Below, in pieces: positions 8,329 to 17,440 of a stretch of 64,000 nt of DNA. The stretch is taken from NCBI GenBank assembly GCA_964435775.1, contig CAYTAP010000001.1, positions 1 through 64,000 of the forward strand, in the 5' to 3' direction. Below the pieces are notes generated by a model. That model searched no databases. It was not told the DNA's origin and saw only the letters and a list, made by a program, of their open reading frames with translations. Position numbers and translations under genes: made by a program. Each line of letters opens with the position of its first letter. Position 1 is the first letter of the stretch. This DNA comes from CAYTAP01 sp964435775. GTDB lineage: Bacteria; Planctomycetota; Phycisphaerae; Tepidisphaerales; Tepidisphaeraceae.

Positions 8329-8982
8329 TTACCCAGCATCCTTCGGATTGGCCACGCCGATGACGCCGCAGCCGATGCGGCCGCCGGCGTCGCCGGTGGG
8401 TTGGCTCTTGAGGTCATCCGCCTTGGCGTGAACGATGACCGCCCGGCCGAGTACCTCGTTTTTCGCGTTGATCGTGATGTTGTCCACCGTGAGGTCGAGG
8501 TGGGCGTTGCCCTTGGCGTCGGCTTCAATGTTGCCCAAATCGCCGGCGTGGCGCATCTCAACCATTGGTCCGGCGTGTTGATGGTTGCCGGGATTGTAAT
8601 GCCCGCCGGCGCTGGTCGCGTCGGGGGCGCTGCAGTCGCCGTATTGATGAACATGAAAGCCATGCTTGCTGTTTGGCGTCAGTCCTTCGAGATCGGCGAC
8701 GACGCGCACCTTGCCGTTGCCCAGGTCGGTGAATGTAACCGTCCCATGCACCTTGTTGCCCGGAGTGGGATGGATGACGGCGATCGCCTCTTTGATGGGG
8801 TTCGCTTTTTCCATGCACTTCATGCACGACTTGCCGCCCGCATGATCGGCGTGATGCGACGACATCGCGGCATCATGATCCCCCGAGGCATTGGCGTCGT
8901 GATGCCCTCCCACAGCGCATCCGCCGGCCAGCAGCAGCCCGGCCATCCATCCCATTCCCAGCAGCTTCATCATCGACACCAT
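8329..8982 (-). CDS. sodC: Cu/Zn superoxide dismutase, lipoprotein with a His-rich N-terminal tail
   Basis: A 217-residue periplasmic or membrane-tethered enzyme that converts superoxide to hydrogen peroxide and oxygen. A lipoprotein signal (LLAGGC, Cys22) precedes a metal-binding-like tail, residues 26-57, with eight histidines and CMKC. The SOD domain follows: copper ligands His110 and His112 (HGFHVHQYGDC), bridging His128, zinc ligands His136, His145 and Asp148, and copper ligand His185. Cys117 and Cys205 can form the conserved disulfide, and Arg202 is in place. The start ATG 8982 has AAGGAG upstream. The tail resembles histidine-rich N-termini proposed to load copper in some bacterial SodC proteins. 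It is monocistronic. Confidence 0.93.
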   Translation of the reverse strand: MVSMMKLLGMGWMAGLLLAGGCAVGGHHDANASGDHDAAMSSHHADHAGGKSCMKCMEKANPIKEAIAVIHPTPGNKVHGTVTFTDLGNGKVRVVADLEGLTPNSKHGFHVHQYGDCSAPDATSAGGHYNPGNHQHAGPMVEMRHAGDLGNIEADAKGNAHLDLTVDNITINAKNEVLGRAVIVHAKADDLKSQPTGDAGGRIGCGVIGVANPKDAG

Positions 8983-9184
8983 GTCAGCTCCTTTGCATTG
9001 AAGAACAAAACGATTCACGGAATCCTTTGTACCATACCCATCCGGCGCATTCTGACAACGCCAAATCCATCACCGGCGCATGGCGATGATGGACACCCCC
9101 AAGCGCCGGATGCGCCCGTTGACCGCTTGGTCGTCGCCAACGGGTTGCGGATCGTGCGACGGGGCGTCAATTGGAAGCGTGGGA

Positions 9185-9988
9185 TCAGATGCCGGCGGGC
9201 GCGGGTGATCGGGACCAGACGCATGGGAAGTGTTTGCCTTTCATGATCTGGCCGTCTTCGACTTCGACGAACTTTTTCATGAGGTGGTTGCCGCTGGCGA
9301 CATAGCGGGTTTTGTCGGTCATGAAATGGAGGGCGATGGCGCGGCGGGGTCGGCCGGAAATGTTGGCGGATGAGCCGTGCCAGGTCAGTGCGTGATGGTA
9401 ATGGACTTCGCCTTTGCGGACCGGGCAGACCCGGACGTCCACCTTGTGGCCGTTCCATTCGGCGGGCATGTCGGAGAATTGTTTGAAGGTGTGAAGAAAC
9501 TCGATGGCGTTGCCCCACAGGTGGGAGCCGGGGACCATGCTCATGCAGCCATTTTCGAGGTCCACATCATCGAGGGCGACCCACGCGGTGACTTCAGTCA
9601 TCGGCGCGAGGATCGGCCAATAGGGGGCATCCTGATGCCACATGTTGACGCCGCCGACGGTCGCGGGCTTGAACTGAATCTGGTCGTGCCAGATGCGCAA
9701 CTCGTCGGCTCCGGTGAGCTGAGCCATTTCCTCGGCGATGGTGGTGTTGTGGATCAGCTCTTCGAAGGGGGCGGAGGCTTCCCAGATGTTCACGATTTGC
9801 CAGACGGGGGCATCGGGCTTGCCCATGTTGTGGCAGGCCACGGGCTGGGCGGTGTTCTTGTTGTCCCTGTCACGGATGACGCGCTCAACATCGGCGCGCA
9901 TGAGCTCGACCTGCTCATCAGTGACAACCTTGGGACCGGCGAGATAGCCGTCGCGACGAAAGCGGGCGATTTGAGAATCAGTCAGCAT
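9185..9988 (-). CDS. Phytanoyl-CoA dioxygenase (PhyH) family protein
   Basis: A 267-residue non-haem iron, 2-oxoglutarate dioxygenase-like protein. The iron ligands appear as H-x-D in MWHQDAPYWP and a distal His in ALTWHGSSANISGRPRRA, whose Arg would bind 2-oxoglutarate. The N-terminus (LTDSQIARFRRDGYLAGPKV) is typical of the family, and the ATG at 9988 has AAGGAG upstream. Planctomycetes carry many PhyH paralogues whose substrates are mostly unknown, so I name only the family. It is followed on the same strand by a separate secreted-protein gene whose start lies 36 bases beyond; that gene is not clearly in one operon with it. Confidence 0.9.
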   Translation of the reverse strand: MLTDSQIARFRRDGYLAGPKVVTDEQVELMRADVERVIRDRDNKNTAQPVACHNMGKPDAPVWQIVNIWEASAPFEELIHNTTIAEEMAQLTGADELRIWHDQIQFKPATVGGVNMWHQDAPYWPILAPMTEVTAWVALDDVDLENGCMSMVPGSHLWGNAIEFLHTFKQFSDMPAEWNGHKVDVRVCPVRKGEVHYHHALTWHGSSANISGRPRRAIALHFMTDKTRYVASGNHLMKKFVEVEDGQIMKGKHFPCVWSRSPAPAGI

Positions 9989-10023
9989 GCAAACTCCTTG
10001 TCTTGTCCCTGCTTCATCGACCA

Positions 10024-10743
10024 TCATTTGGCTTGACGGTCACTTGTCTGGATATTCTGCGTGGAGGGTCGGGTGGTGGGCGGGCCAAAAATCACTTCCT
10101 TCACATAAACCAGTTGATCGAGTGATTGGCCGACGTTTCCCTTGTCGCGCTTGTGGAGGACGTAGAGGGTCGTTTCCCCATCCGGGAGTTGTTGATAGAG
10201 GGGCGCGACGACGCCGCCGGTGATCGTCTGGCCGTTGGCGAGGGTGGCGACGTATTCCATCTCGCGGGCGGGGTAGGTTTTGTCGGAGTATTCCTTGATG
10301 TCGCTGCCGCTTTGCTTGAAGCGCCACTCGCGCTGCTGGCGTTCCCAGGTGATCTTGGCGCGAAGGGACTGGATGAGGTCCAGCGGGATGTCGTGATATT
10401 CCTTTTGGGCTTCATCCCAGAAGCGAAGCGGCTTGCCGGGCGTGGTCGTGAATCGGCCGATGATTTTTTTGCCATCGCTCAGGAGGATCGTCGCCTCGAC
10501 ACTGCCATCGTCACGGGAGGCGACGAATGGGGATGGCGGCGGATTGGCCGGTTGCGTGGCGGGATGCGCGGGTTGGGTTGTCGCCTGACTCATGAGCCAG
10601 TCAATCGTGGAATCATCGGATGACGCGGATGCCTGCGCGCTTGTCGGTTGCGTGGCGGGGGCGTCGGCATCAGCGGCGTGCAGCGGAGCGCGCATGCCGG
10701 CGGCCAGGATCATCAAACAGGGAAGGGTTGCGGTAAATCTCAT
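10024..10743 (-). CDS. Secreted protein of unknown function
   Basis: A 239-residue protein with a Sec signal peptide (residues 1-22, MRFTATLPCLMILAAGMRAP). A Pro/Thr/Gln-rich linker follows (ATQPTSAQ, TTQPAHPATQPANPP). The remaining domain of about 150 residues begins VEATILLSDGKKIIGRF and contains a second similar strand set, EMEYVATLANGQTITGG, which suggests two small beta-barrel repeats. The C-terminus is polar. Threonine/proline linkers of this kind are common in planctomycete exported proteins. I recognise no named family. Its start is divergent from tilS, with 45 bases between start codons. Confidence 0.65.
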   Translation of the reverse strand: MRFTATLPCLMILAAGMRAPLHAADADAPATQPTSAQASASSDDSTIDWLMSQATTQPAHPATQPANPPPSPFVASRDDGSVEATILLSDGKKIIGRFTTTPGKPLRFWDEAQKEYHDIPLDLIQSLRAKITWERQQREWRFKQSGSDIKEYSDKTYPAREMEYVATLANGQTITGGVVAPLYQQLPDGETTLYVLHKRDKGNVGQSLDQLVYVKEVIFGPPTTRPSTQNIQTSDRQAK

Positions 10744-10776
10744 GGGGCAAAAGCTCCGTTGCGCGGCCGTTCTCCT

Positions 10777-10782
10777 TATAAT
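10777..10782 (+). promoter_or_regulatory. -10-like hexamer giving a leaderless tilS transcript
   Basis: TATAAT ends six bases before the tilS ATG. A transcript started at the normal distance would begin at or next to that ATG. No Shine-Dalgarno is visible and no good -35 is placed 16-18 bases upstream. Confidence 0.55.
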
Positions 10783-10788
10783 CATACC

Positions 10789-11763
10789 ATGATACCCGCC
10801 GAACCGTTGCTCGCAGCCATTGGAAAGCTCCCGCCCGGGCGTTGGGGCGTTGGCGTCAGTGGCGGCGCGGACAGCGTGGCGCTGCTGCGATTACTCCGTG
10901 ATCGCGCCGATGTGACGTGCCACGTCATTCATCTCAATCACCAGACACGCGGCGAAGCATCCGACGGGGATGCTGGCTTTGTGCGGGATTTGGCGAACCA
11001 ACTGGGAATGGACGCGACGGTTTCAACCCGCGCTGACGTGGAGCACCTCGTGACCCGCCCGCCGTCCAACCTTTCAGCGCATTATCGCATGCTTCGACTG
11101 GCGCTGTTTCGGCAAACAGTCGAACGCGAGGGGCTTCAAGGCGTTGCTCTCGCCCACCACGCGGACGACCAGGCGGAAACCAGCCTCCACCGCTTGTTAA
11201 GAGGGAGCGCGTGTGGAGGGCTTGGCGCGATGCGGAGTCACACGATCATCGGCGGCCTGCATGTCCATCGTCCCCTTCTGGGCGTGTCGCGTGAGGGTCT
11301 GCGGGACTATCTTGCAATGCTGGAGCAGCCGTGGCGTGAGGATGCGAGCAATCAATCGGCCGCGTATGCGCGAAATCGACTTCGGAAGGTGCTGGGGCAA
11401 TATCCGCAATTATGCCCGGCGATCCTCACGCTGGGACGCGATTGCAGTGCATGGAATGACTGGAAGCAGACCAACACGGCGACGTTGCGGGAAGTGTTCA
11501 ATGTGCGGGATCTCATCGATCAGCCGGTGTGCCTGGCGCGGGCGTCGGCGCGTCGATGGCTGATCCAGCGCGGAGTCCCCCAGAAGCAGATCAGCACCCG
11601 AGTCATTGCCCGGCTGCTGACGCTCGCGGAGGATGCGGCGTCTTCGCCGCGCGCACAATTTCCGGGCAATGTGTTGGTCAATCGGCATCGGGGGTATATC
11701 GAAGCGCTGGCGTCAGGGAATCGATGCGCCATCGAGCGTCGCACCGGCGGGGACGGCCGATGA
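10789..11763 (+). CDS. tilS: tRNA(Ile)-lysidine synthetase
   Basis: A 324-residue N-type ATP pyrophosphatase that attaches lysine to C34 of the CAU-anticodon tRNA-Ile, so it reads AUA. The PP-loop SGGADS is at residues 20-25 (GVGVSGGADSVALL). The second motif is ALAHHADDQAETSLHRLLRG, and the region after it (PLLGVSREGLRDYL) and WREDASNQSAAYARNRLR matches TilS. The length is short, so the usual C-terminal substrate-binding domain is reduced. The start is set by a TATAAT six bases upstream (see separate entry). Its 3' end overlaps the convergent TMTC gene by 51 bases. Confidence 0.92.
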   Translation: MIPAEPLLAAIGKLPPGRWGVGVSGGADSVALLRLLRDRADVTCHVIHLNHQTRGEASDGDAGFVRDLANQLGMDATVSTRADVEHLVTRPPSNLSAHYRMLRLALFRQTVEREGLQGVALAHHADDQAETSLHRLLRGSACGGLGAMRSHTIIGGLHVHRPLLGVSREGLRDYLAMLEQPWREDASNQSAAYARNRLRKVLGQYPQLCPAILTLGRDCSAWNDWKQTNTATLREVFNVRDLIDQPVCLARASARRWLIQRGVPQKQISTRVIARLLTLAEDAASSPRAQFPGNVLVNRHRGYIEALASGNRCAIERRTGGDGR

Positions 11764-13500
11764 TGTGGAGGGAACAGGCGTCGCGGGATGTGATTGAGAA
11801 GAATCGCGGCGCTTCTGGATTTCCGCACGCAGCCCCTGGAGATACATCGGATTGGGCGCGGTGCGGAAGGCTTCATTCAGATAGCGCTCGGCGTCATCGA
11901 GTTGGTTGCGTTTCAAGGCGATGGCCGCCGACAGCCGCCAGATGTCGTAATAGGATGGCAGAACTTCGCGCCCGGCTTGTGCGACGCGGGCCGCGTCCTC
12001 AAGCCTCCCGCGGCGTATCAACTCCGACGCAGTCAAGATATAGCCCCGCACCGACTGTGGCTGATGGCGAGTGGTGTATTCATACAAATCGAGGGCATCA
12101 TTCCAGTGGCGGGCATAGGTGAAACTGCGCAGCGAACCGGCCAGAACCAACGCGATGGTCGTCGCGATGACAAACCAGCGGCGTTGGCCCTTCAGCGCCA
12201 GGGCGATCAGGATCACCACAAACACCGACGGCAGGAACATCAATCGCTCGGCGAAGATCGTGCCGATGATGACGGCAACATTGCTGACCATCCCATACGA
12301 AACACCAAGCCCGATGAGGCACAACACAGCTGCGGCCGACCGGCGGCGCAGCGCCCACAACATGAGAGCGACCCACGCCACGACGGCGGCCATGCCGAAA
12401 TAAATGTTCGCATCGTTCCAGCGCACGGCCGACCCAAACACGGCCGCGCCGTAATCGATCGAGAGATGCAGGGGAAATAGAAGCAGCCGGGCGTATTGAC
12501 CAAGCAGCGCCAAGGGGACCAGCCATCGGTCCGAACCCGCCGAGCGAATGAGCGGGTTGACCGTCCAGTCCAGGAAGATGCGATCCCATTCCAACGGGAG
12601 GAAGCTCTCCCGGAACACCATGTAACCGGCGAGCATCCAGGAGAGGCCGAGAACCAGCCAGAGTGTCGCCTGTCGTTCGGATAGGCGTGCCTTGGCGGCA
12701 GCTGCCAGCGCGGCAGGCGATATCGAAGGCCCGCCAGACGGTGCGGACACCTCATGAGATGGCTGCCACCTCCGTACGATAGCCCAGGTCAGCAACAGGA
12801 TAGGCAACAACATCCCCTGCTCTTTGCTCAAGACCCCCAGCAGGCAGCAGGCCATGATCGCGCCAACGCGGGGCATTGTCAGCGGGCGTCGGACGAAGAG
12901 GATCAATCCCCCCACCACACCCAGGAGCATCATCAATTCGGCGCGCCCCACGATTCCCGCGACCACCTCGACATGCACCGGATGAACGGCGAAGAGCAGA
13001 CCGGAAACATACGCGACGCGTAAGCCCCCCAGTCGCCTGCCCAATTCGGCAACGCAAGCGGCGCAGCCGCCGTAGAGAAGCACGTTGATCAGATGGAACA
13101 CCCACGGGCGATCCCCATGAAAGTATGCTTCCAGCGCGTAAGTCATCGACACCAGGGGGCGATAGAGGTTGTCCACGCCATTTTGAAAATATCCCTGGGT
13201 CCAATACTCGCCCCACTGCTCGGGATTGTGCAGCCTGGGGTCATCATGGGCGATGTAGAGATCATCATAGGTGTAGGTTCCCCGAAGCGTGACCGCGAAA
13301 AGGAGCATGGCCAGCACCGCGGCCGACCATGCGGGACCCCAGTCGAACCAGCGACGGAAATGGGAAGCGGTTGGCACGAAAGCATTGTGGACGCGAAGGG
13401 CGCGGAACTCCACACGCAGCGCCTGATCGGGCGATTCCGGCAATGCGCCGCAGTTTCCACTTGTGACGATGCGGCCCGGCCCGGTAAGGTGAAACGCCAT
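11713..13500 (-). CDS. TMTC-type membrane O-mannosyltransferase-like protein with TPR tail
   Basis: About 595 residues with around ten membrane helices, then a short TPR-like region. The TMTC/GT105 layout is clear: YTYDDLYIAHDDPRLHN gives the acidic luminal motif, YRPLVSMTYALEAYFHG and HPVHVEVVAGIVGRAELM are conserved, and NPLIRS...LLLFPLHLSIDY matches the DUF1736 block. The C-terminal part (SVRGYILTASELIRRGRLEDA to LNEAFRTAPNPMYLQGL) forms about three TPR units. Family members transfer sugars from polyprenyl-phosphate donors to exported proteins; the bacterial substrates are unknown. The start is uncertain: the ATG at 13500 overlaps the ATG of the divergent gene, and the first 65 residues are not membrane-like, so translation may begin downstream. 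Confidence 0.8.
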   Translation of the reverse strand: MAFHLTGPGRIVTSGNCGALPESPDQALRVEFRALRVHNAFVPTASHFRRWFDWGPAWSAAVLAMLLFAVTLRGTYTYDDLYIAHDDPRLHNPEQWGEYWTQGYFQNGVDNLYRPLVSMTYALEAYFHGDRPWVFHLINVLLYGGCAACVAELGRRLGGLRVAYVSGLLFAVHPVHVEVVAGIVGRAELMMLLGVVGGLILFVRRPLTMPRVGAIMACCLLGVLSKEQGMLLPILLLTWAIVRRWQPSHEVSAPSGGPSISPAALAAAAKARLSERQATLWLVLGLSWMLAGYMVFRESFLPLEWDRIFLDWTVNPLIRSAGSDRWLVPLALLGQYARLLLFPLHLSIDYGAAVFGSAVRWNDANIYFGMAAVVAWVALMLWALRRRSAAAVLCLIGLGVSYGMVSNVAVIIGTIFAERLMFLPSVFVVILIALALKGQRRWFVIATTIALVLAGSLRSFTYARHWNDALDLYEYTTRHQPQSVRGYILTASELIRRGRLEDAARVAQAGREVLPSYYDIWRLSAAIALKRNQLDDAERYLNEAFRTAPNPMYLQGLRAEIQKRRDSSQSHPATPVPSTSSAVPAGATLDGASIP

Positions 13501-15274
13501 GGAACGCAGCGCCCGCCGCTTCACGAGAAACATGCTGCTGTTGCACTTGGCGCTTCTGGGTGTCGTGGTGGCGATCGTGTACGTCGCGGCGAGGGAGGTG
13601 CATGCGAGTTTTCGCAGTGAAGCGATCCATGCCGCCCGGCAGAGACAGGAACTCCTTGCCGTCCAAACCGGTGGCGCGATTGAGAGCTACTATGCCTCGA
13701 TCCTGAGCAATTTGGACCTGTTGCAGCGTTCGGAACTCACGCACTGGCTTGACGAGGATGGAACGGGCGCCGCGGCGACCACGCGTCAAACGGGCGTCAG
13801 GGCGTGGACGCTTGCCCCGGCGCTTTGGGAGCAATTGAAGGACCGCGCCTCGCAGTTGTTGGTGGTTGATCGCCCGACGCTGGGCGTGTGGAGAAGCTTC
13901 AGCGACAACCCCGACGTGAGCGCGGACGCCATCATCCAGTCCAACAGCGAGTGGCTGCACGGCGTGACCGATCGGGCGATCAGCCCGGCGCAGTTCATCG
14001 ACGGGCGCGAGGTCAACCTTGTCTGCGTGGCGGCCGGCCAGGAGAGGCGGCTGCTCCTGGTCGCGGTCGTGCCCGTCAGCGAGGTGGAGAGCAAGTTTCT
14101 CATGAAACTCAACGATCCGGCTAGGAACATCACCGCGATGCTGGTGGATGGCGCGGGGCGGATGATGGCGATGTCCCACAAGCATGAGGCGACCTCCTCG
14201 CCGACCAGGCGGCGGATGGTCCCCGAAATGGCCTCCCTCATGAAGCAATATGAAGCGGAGGGGGATCAGGGCACGGGGACGTTTCAAACATCCGAGGCAC
14301 TCGGCAGCGACCACCGCGGCGAGGCGATGACGACATTACATCCCATTCATGTGGTCGGGCAGACCTGGTGGGTCATGGTTTCCTCCGGCTTGTCGTGGGT
14401 GGACGGCGTCATTCAGCATTTGTTCCGCCGGGCCTTCTGGTGGGCGGCGTTTGTCGTCGTCTCGGTGACCGCAATCCTCGTCTCCACGTTCATCGCGATC
14501 ATCCGGGGGCGTTTGAAGCTGGAACGGGTGCATCACGAGATGCTGTCCAAGGAAATGGAACAGGCCAGGGAGATTCAACTCGCATGGCTGCCGGCGCAAT
14601 ATGAGTCGGTGGGGAACCTGGACATCGCCGCCATCAACCACCCCGCCAGCCACATCAGCGGCGACTTTTACAACTGGTTTGAGCTGGCCGACGGGCGGGT
14701 GGTCGTTTCCATTGGCGACGTGACGGGGCATGGGATGTCGGGGGCGTTTCTGATGGCGACAACCCAGCTTTTGTCGCGCATGACCATGATGCACGTGGAG
14801 GACCCCGGTCGGGCGCTGACGGAGGTGAACCGCCAGTTGTGCATTCAGATGTTCAACGGGCAGTTTGTGACGATGCTCATTCTCGTCATTGATGCCGATA
14901 ACCAGGAACTGGCGATTGCCACGGCCGGGCATTATCCGCCACTGATGGGACACGCGGGAGATTTTGTCTCCCTTGAAGTGGAACCCCAGCTTGTTCTTGG
15001 TGTGGAAAAGGAGATCGAGTATCCCACCCAGCGGTTTCGCCTGCCTCCCTCGGCGACCCTGCTGCTGTATACCGACGGCGTACTTGATGCGCAGTCGCCG
15101 TCCGGGGAGCGATTCAGCAACGAAAACCTGGTGGCGGCGTTGAAAGGCCCATTTCCCATCGCGAAGTCGGTCATCACCCATGTCGTGCAGGCATTGACGG
15201 ATTACCGTGGCTCACGCGACCTGCCCGACGACCTCACCATGGTGGCGATCCAATTGCGGAACACCCGCCCGTGA
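13499..15274 (+). CDS. Membrane-bound SpoIIE-type PP2C serine phosphatase with extracytoplasmic sensor
   Basis: A 591-residue signalling protein. A membrane helix at residues 13-33 is followed by a sensor region of about 270 residues (residues 35-305) of Cache type, then a second helix (about 312-335), a short coiled linker (KLERVHHEMLSKEMEQAREIQLAWLP) and a SpoIIE/RsbU catalytic domain. Metal-binding acidic motifs are ISGDFYNWF, VVVSIGDVTGHGMSGAFLMA, LYTDGVLDAQ and DLPDDLTMVAI. RsbU-type phosphatases dephosphorylate an anti-sigma antagonist to release a sigma factor; no such partner genes are adjacent. The start has AAGGTG upstream. It is divergent from the TMTC gene. Confidence 0.9.
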   Translation: MERSARRFTRNMLLLHLALLGVVVAIVYVAAREVHASFRSEAIHAARQRQELLAVQTGGAIESYYASILSNLDLLQRSELTHWLDEDGTGAAATTRQTGVRAWTLAPALWEQLKDRASQLLVVDRPTLGVWRSFSDNPDVSADAIIQSNSEWLHGVTDRAISPAQFIDGREVNLVCVAAGQERRLLLVAVVPVSEVESKFLMKLNDPARNITAMLVDGAGRMMAMSHKHEATSSPTRRRMVPEMASLMKQYEAEGDQGTGTFQTSEALGSDHRGEAMTTLHPIHVVGQTWWVMVSSGLSWVDGVIQHLFRRAFWWAAFVVVSVTAILVSTFIAIIRGRLKLERVHHEMLSKEMEQAREIQLAWLPAQYESVGNLDIAAINHPASHISGDFYNWFELADGRVVVSIGDVTGHGMSGAFLMATTQLLSRMTMMHVEDPGRALTEVNRQLCIQMFNGQFVTMLILVIDADNQELAIATAGHYPPLMGHAGDFVSLEVEPQLVLGVEKEIEYPTQRFRLPPSATLLLYTDGVLDAQSPSGERFSNENLVAALKGPFPIAKSVITHVVQALTDYRGSRDLPDDLTMVAIQLRNTRP

Positions 15275-15565
15275 CATGGTGGGGCTTGGACGCGGGATTA
15301 CAGAAGACACCAGGGTGACACTTCCATTTCGGCTATCGGGTGACATTTCTACTTGCGTACGACGTACGACAATCGAGGCTCTGGCGGCATTGCGAGACGC
15401 CCACACTTCTCATATACTGTCCGGGTTCTGCCGAAGCGCGGGCGTTCTGCGCTTCATCAACAGGGTATGTGTCGCCGATACAGCGTGGTTGTCGGCGTCA
15501 TTCACCACGAACTGGCCACGCCACGAAAGGACCGGGCCGGCCGATCAGGCGGCTCATTAACAAGC
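15275..15565. other. Leader region of the S1 gene
   Basis: No gene is supported here. Two related words, GGGTGACACTTCCATTTCGG (15314) and GGGTGACATTTCTACTTGCG (15339), sit 25 bases apart. CATATACTGT near 15411 could serve as a -10 for the S1 gene. The rest is featureless to the eye. Confidence 0.4.
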
Positions 15566-17329
15566 ATGGTTGACTTTAATCTGATTAATTCTCTGGGAAG
15601 CCTCGATGAGGATGTGAACACCGCGGTCGCGACGGCGCTGGGGGATGCGGCCGACGATCTTGGCAAGCTGGTGGGCAATGATGAGGCTCAGGATTTCACT
15701 CCGGGGGCGATTCTCAAGGGGCGGGTGTCGGCGAAGGTTGGGGATGGATTTGTGATTGACCTTGGGCTTAAGAGCCAGGGCGAGCTCGACCGCTCGGAGT
15801 TTGACGAACCGGAGAATGTGCAAATCGGGGATGAGGTTCGCGTTCAACTTGAAGATGTCGATGGGGATGATGATTCGGTGAAGATCAGCAAGCGCAAGGC
15901 TGATCGAATCATCAACTGGGAAGCGATCATGAAGAGCAAGAAGGAGGGGGACCCCGTCACCGGCAAGGCGACGAAGAAGATCAAGGGCGGGCTGCTGGTG
16001 GACATCGGCGTACCGGTGTTCCTGCCGGCGTCGCAGGTGGACATTCGTCGGCCGGGGGAGATCAGCGACTGGATCGGTCGCTCGATCGATGCGGTGATCC
16101 TGAAGATCGACGAGGAGCGTCGGAACATCGTCATTTCGCGGCGAAAGCTGATCGAACAGCAGCGTGAGGAACTGAAGAAGAAGACCTTCGAGAAGCTGGA
16201 GGTCGGCCAGATCGTCAAGGGGCTGGTCAAGAACATCGCCGACTTCGGCGTGTTTATCGACTTGGGCGGCGTGGACGGTCTGCTGCACATCACCGACATG
16301 TCGTGGGGCCGGATCAACCACCCGAGCGAATTGCTCAAGATCGACGAGGAGATCGAGGTCAAGGTGCTGCAGGTGGACCGGGAGAAGGAAAAGATCGCCC
16401 TGGGCCTCAAGCAGAAGGATGCCAGCCCGTGGGAAGACATCGAAACCCGCTACCCGATGGGGTCGGTTCACGATGCGGAGGTGGTCAACATCATGTCCTA
16501 CGGCGCGTTCTGCAAGTTGCAGGAAGGGGTCGAGGGGCTCGTCCATATTTCCGAGATGTCCTGGACCAAGCGGATCAACCATCCCAGTGAGGTGGTGGCG
16601 CAGGATCAGAAGGTTCAGGTCAAGATCCTGGAGATCAACAAGGAGAAACAGGAGATCAGCCTGGGAATGAAGCAGGTTGAGGAGAATCCGTGGGAGCGGG
16701 TTGCCGAGAAGTATCCGCCGGGTTCGGTGGTCACGGGCAAGGTGCGCAACATCGCCAACTACGGCGCGTTTGTCGAGATCGAAGAAGGGATCGACGGGCT
16801 GCTGCACGTCAGCGACCTGTCATGGACCAAGAAAATCGGGCATCCGTCGGAAGTACTCAAAAAGGGAGAGGATGTGCAGGCGGTGGTCCTCAGCGTCGAT
16901 CAGGAAAAGCAGCGCATCGCGCTGGGTCTCAAGCAGATGCAGGAAGACCCGTGGACGACCGTCATTCCCGACAACTATCGCCCCGGGCAGGTGGTCATGG
17001 GCCACGTCACGAAGATCGCCAACTTCGGTGTTTTCGTGGAATTGGAACCGGGCCTGGAAGGTCTGCTTCACATCTCGGAAATCTCCGACCAGAAGGTCGA
17101 GAAGCCGGAGGATGAGCTCAAGGTTGGGCAGGAGTTGCAGGTCAAGATTCTCCGCGTCGACAGCGACGAGCGCAAGATCGGTCTGTCGCTCAAGCGAGCC
17201 CAGTGGGCGCAGGAGGAGCAGGCGCGGGAGGACGCCCGCAGCCAGCGGGCCGAGAAACGAGGGCTTCGCGGCGGCCTGGAAGGCGGCGAAAACACCAGTG
17301 GGCTGGGCGATATCCGAATCGAGGATTAA
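15566..17329 (+). CDS. rpsA: 30S ribosomal protein S1
   Basis: A 587-residue protein with six S1 (OB-fold) RNA-binding domains, at roughly residues 43-110, 128-196, 214-283, 301-370, 388-456 and 475-545. Domains 3-6 show the canonical pattern GLVKNIADFGVFIDLGGVDG...LLHITDMSW, each closing with ALGLKQ or SLGMKQ. S1 helps the 30S subunit bind mRNA. The acidic N-terminus (LDEDVNTAVATALGDA) and the Arg-rich tail (DARSQRAEKRGLRGG) flank the domains. The ATG at 15566 has no strong Shine-Dalgarno. A rho-independent terminator follows at 17349-17387. Length and domain number match S1 of Gram-negative type. Confidence 0.93.
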   Translation: MVDFNLINSLGSLDEDVNTAVATALGDAADDLGKLVGNDEAQDFTPGAILKGRVSAKVGDGFVIDLGLKSQGELDRSEFDEPENVQIGDEVRVQLEDVDGDDDSVKISKRKADRIINWEAIMKSKKEGDPVTGKATKKIKGGLLVDIGVPVFLPASQVDIRRPGEISDWIGRSIDAVILKIDEERRNIVISRRKLIEQQREELKKKTFEKLEVGQIVKGLVKNIADFGVFIDLGGVDGLLHITDMSWGRINHPSELLKIDEEIEVKVLQVDREKEKIALGLKQKDASPWEDIETRYPMGSVHDAEVVNIMSYGAFCKLQEGVEGLVHISEMSWTKRINHPSEVVAQDQKVQVKILEINKEKQEISLGMKQVEENPWERVAEKYPPGSVVTGKVRNIANYGAFVEIEEGIDGLLHVSDLSWTKKIGHPSEVLKKGEDVQAVVLSVDQEKQRIALGLKQMQEDPWTTVIPDNYRPGQVVMGHVTKIANFGVFVELEPGLEGLLHISEISDQKVEKPEDELKVGQELQVKILRVDSDERKIGLSLKRAQWAQEEQAREDARSQRAEKRGLRGGLEGGENTSGLGDIRIED

Positions 17330-17348
17330 TCGGCTCTCCGCATAAGAA

Positions 17349-17387
17349 CAAAGGCCCGCTTCCATTGTGTGTGAAGTGGGCCTTTTT
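17349..17387 (+). terminator. Rho-independent terminator of rpsA
   Basis: The stem AAAGGCCCGCTTC pairs with GAAGTGGGCCTTT around a short loop and is followed by a run of T. It lies 20 bases beyond the S1 stop codon. Confidence 0.9.
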
Positions 17388-17440
17388 CATGCGCAGAAAT
17401 AATACGCATCAAGGGTGAGTCTCGCGACCCCGTAAATCCC

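Noticed and set aside
10759..10764. TTG-rich words 12 bases before TATAAT-like boxes (tilS, polyprenyl synthase, dnaE) as short-spaced -35 elements
   Set aside because: A 12-base spacer is too short for sigma-70 type promoters and TTG words are common in this sequence.
15313..15358. Paired GGGTGACA words before rpsA as insertion-sequence ends
   Set aside because: No transposase or terminal inverted repeats are present, and two short similar words can arise by chance.
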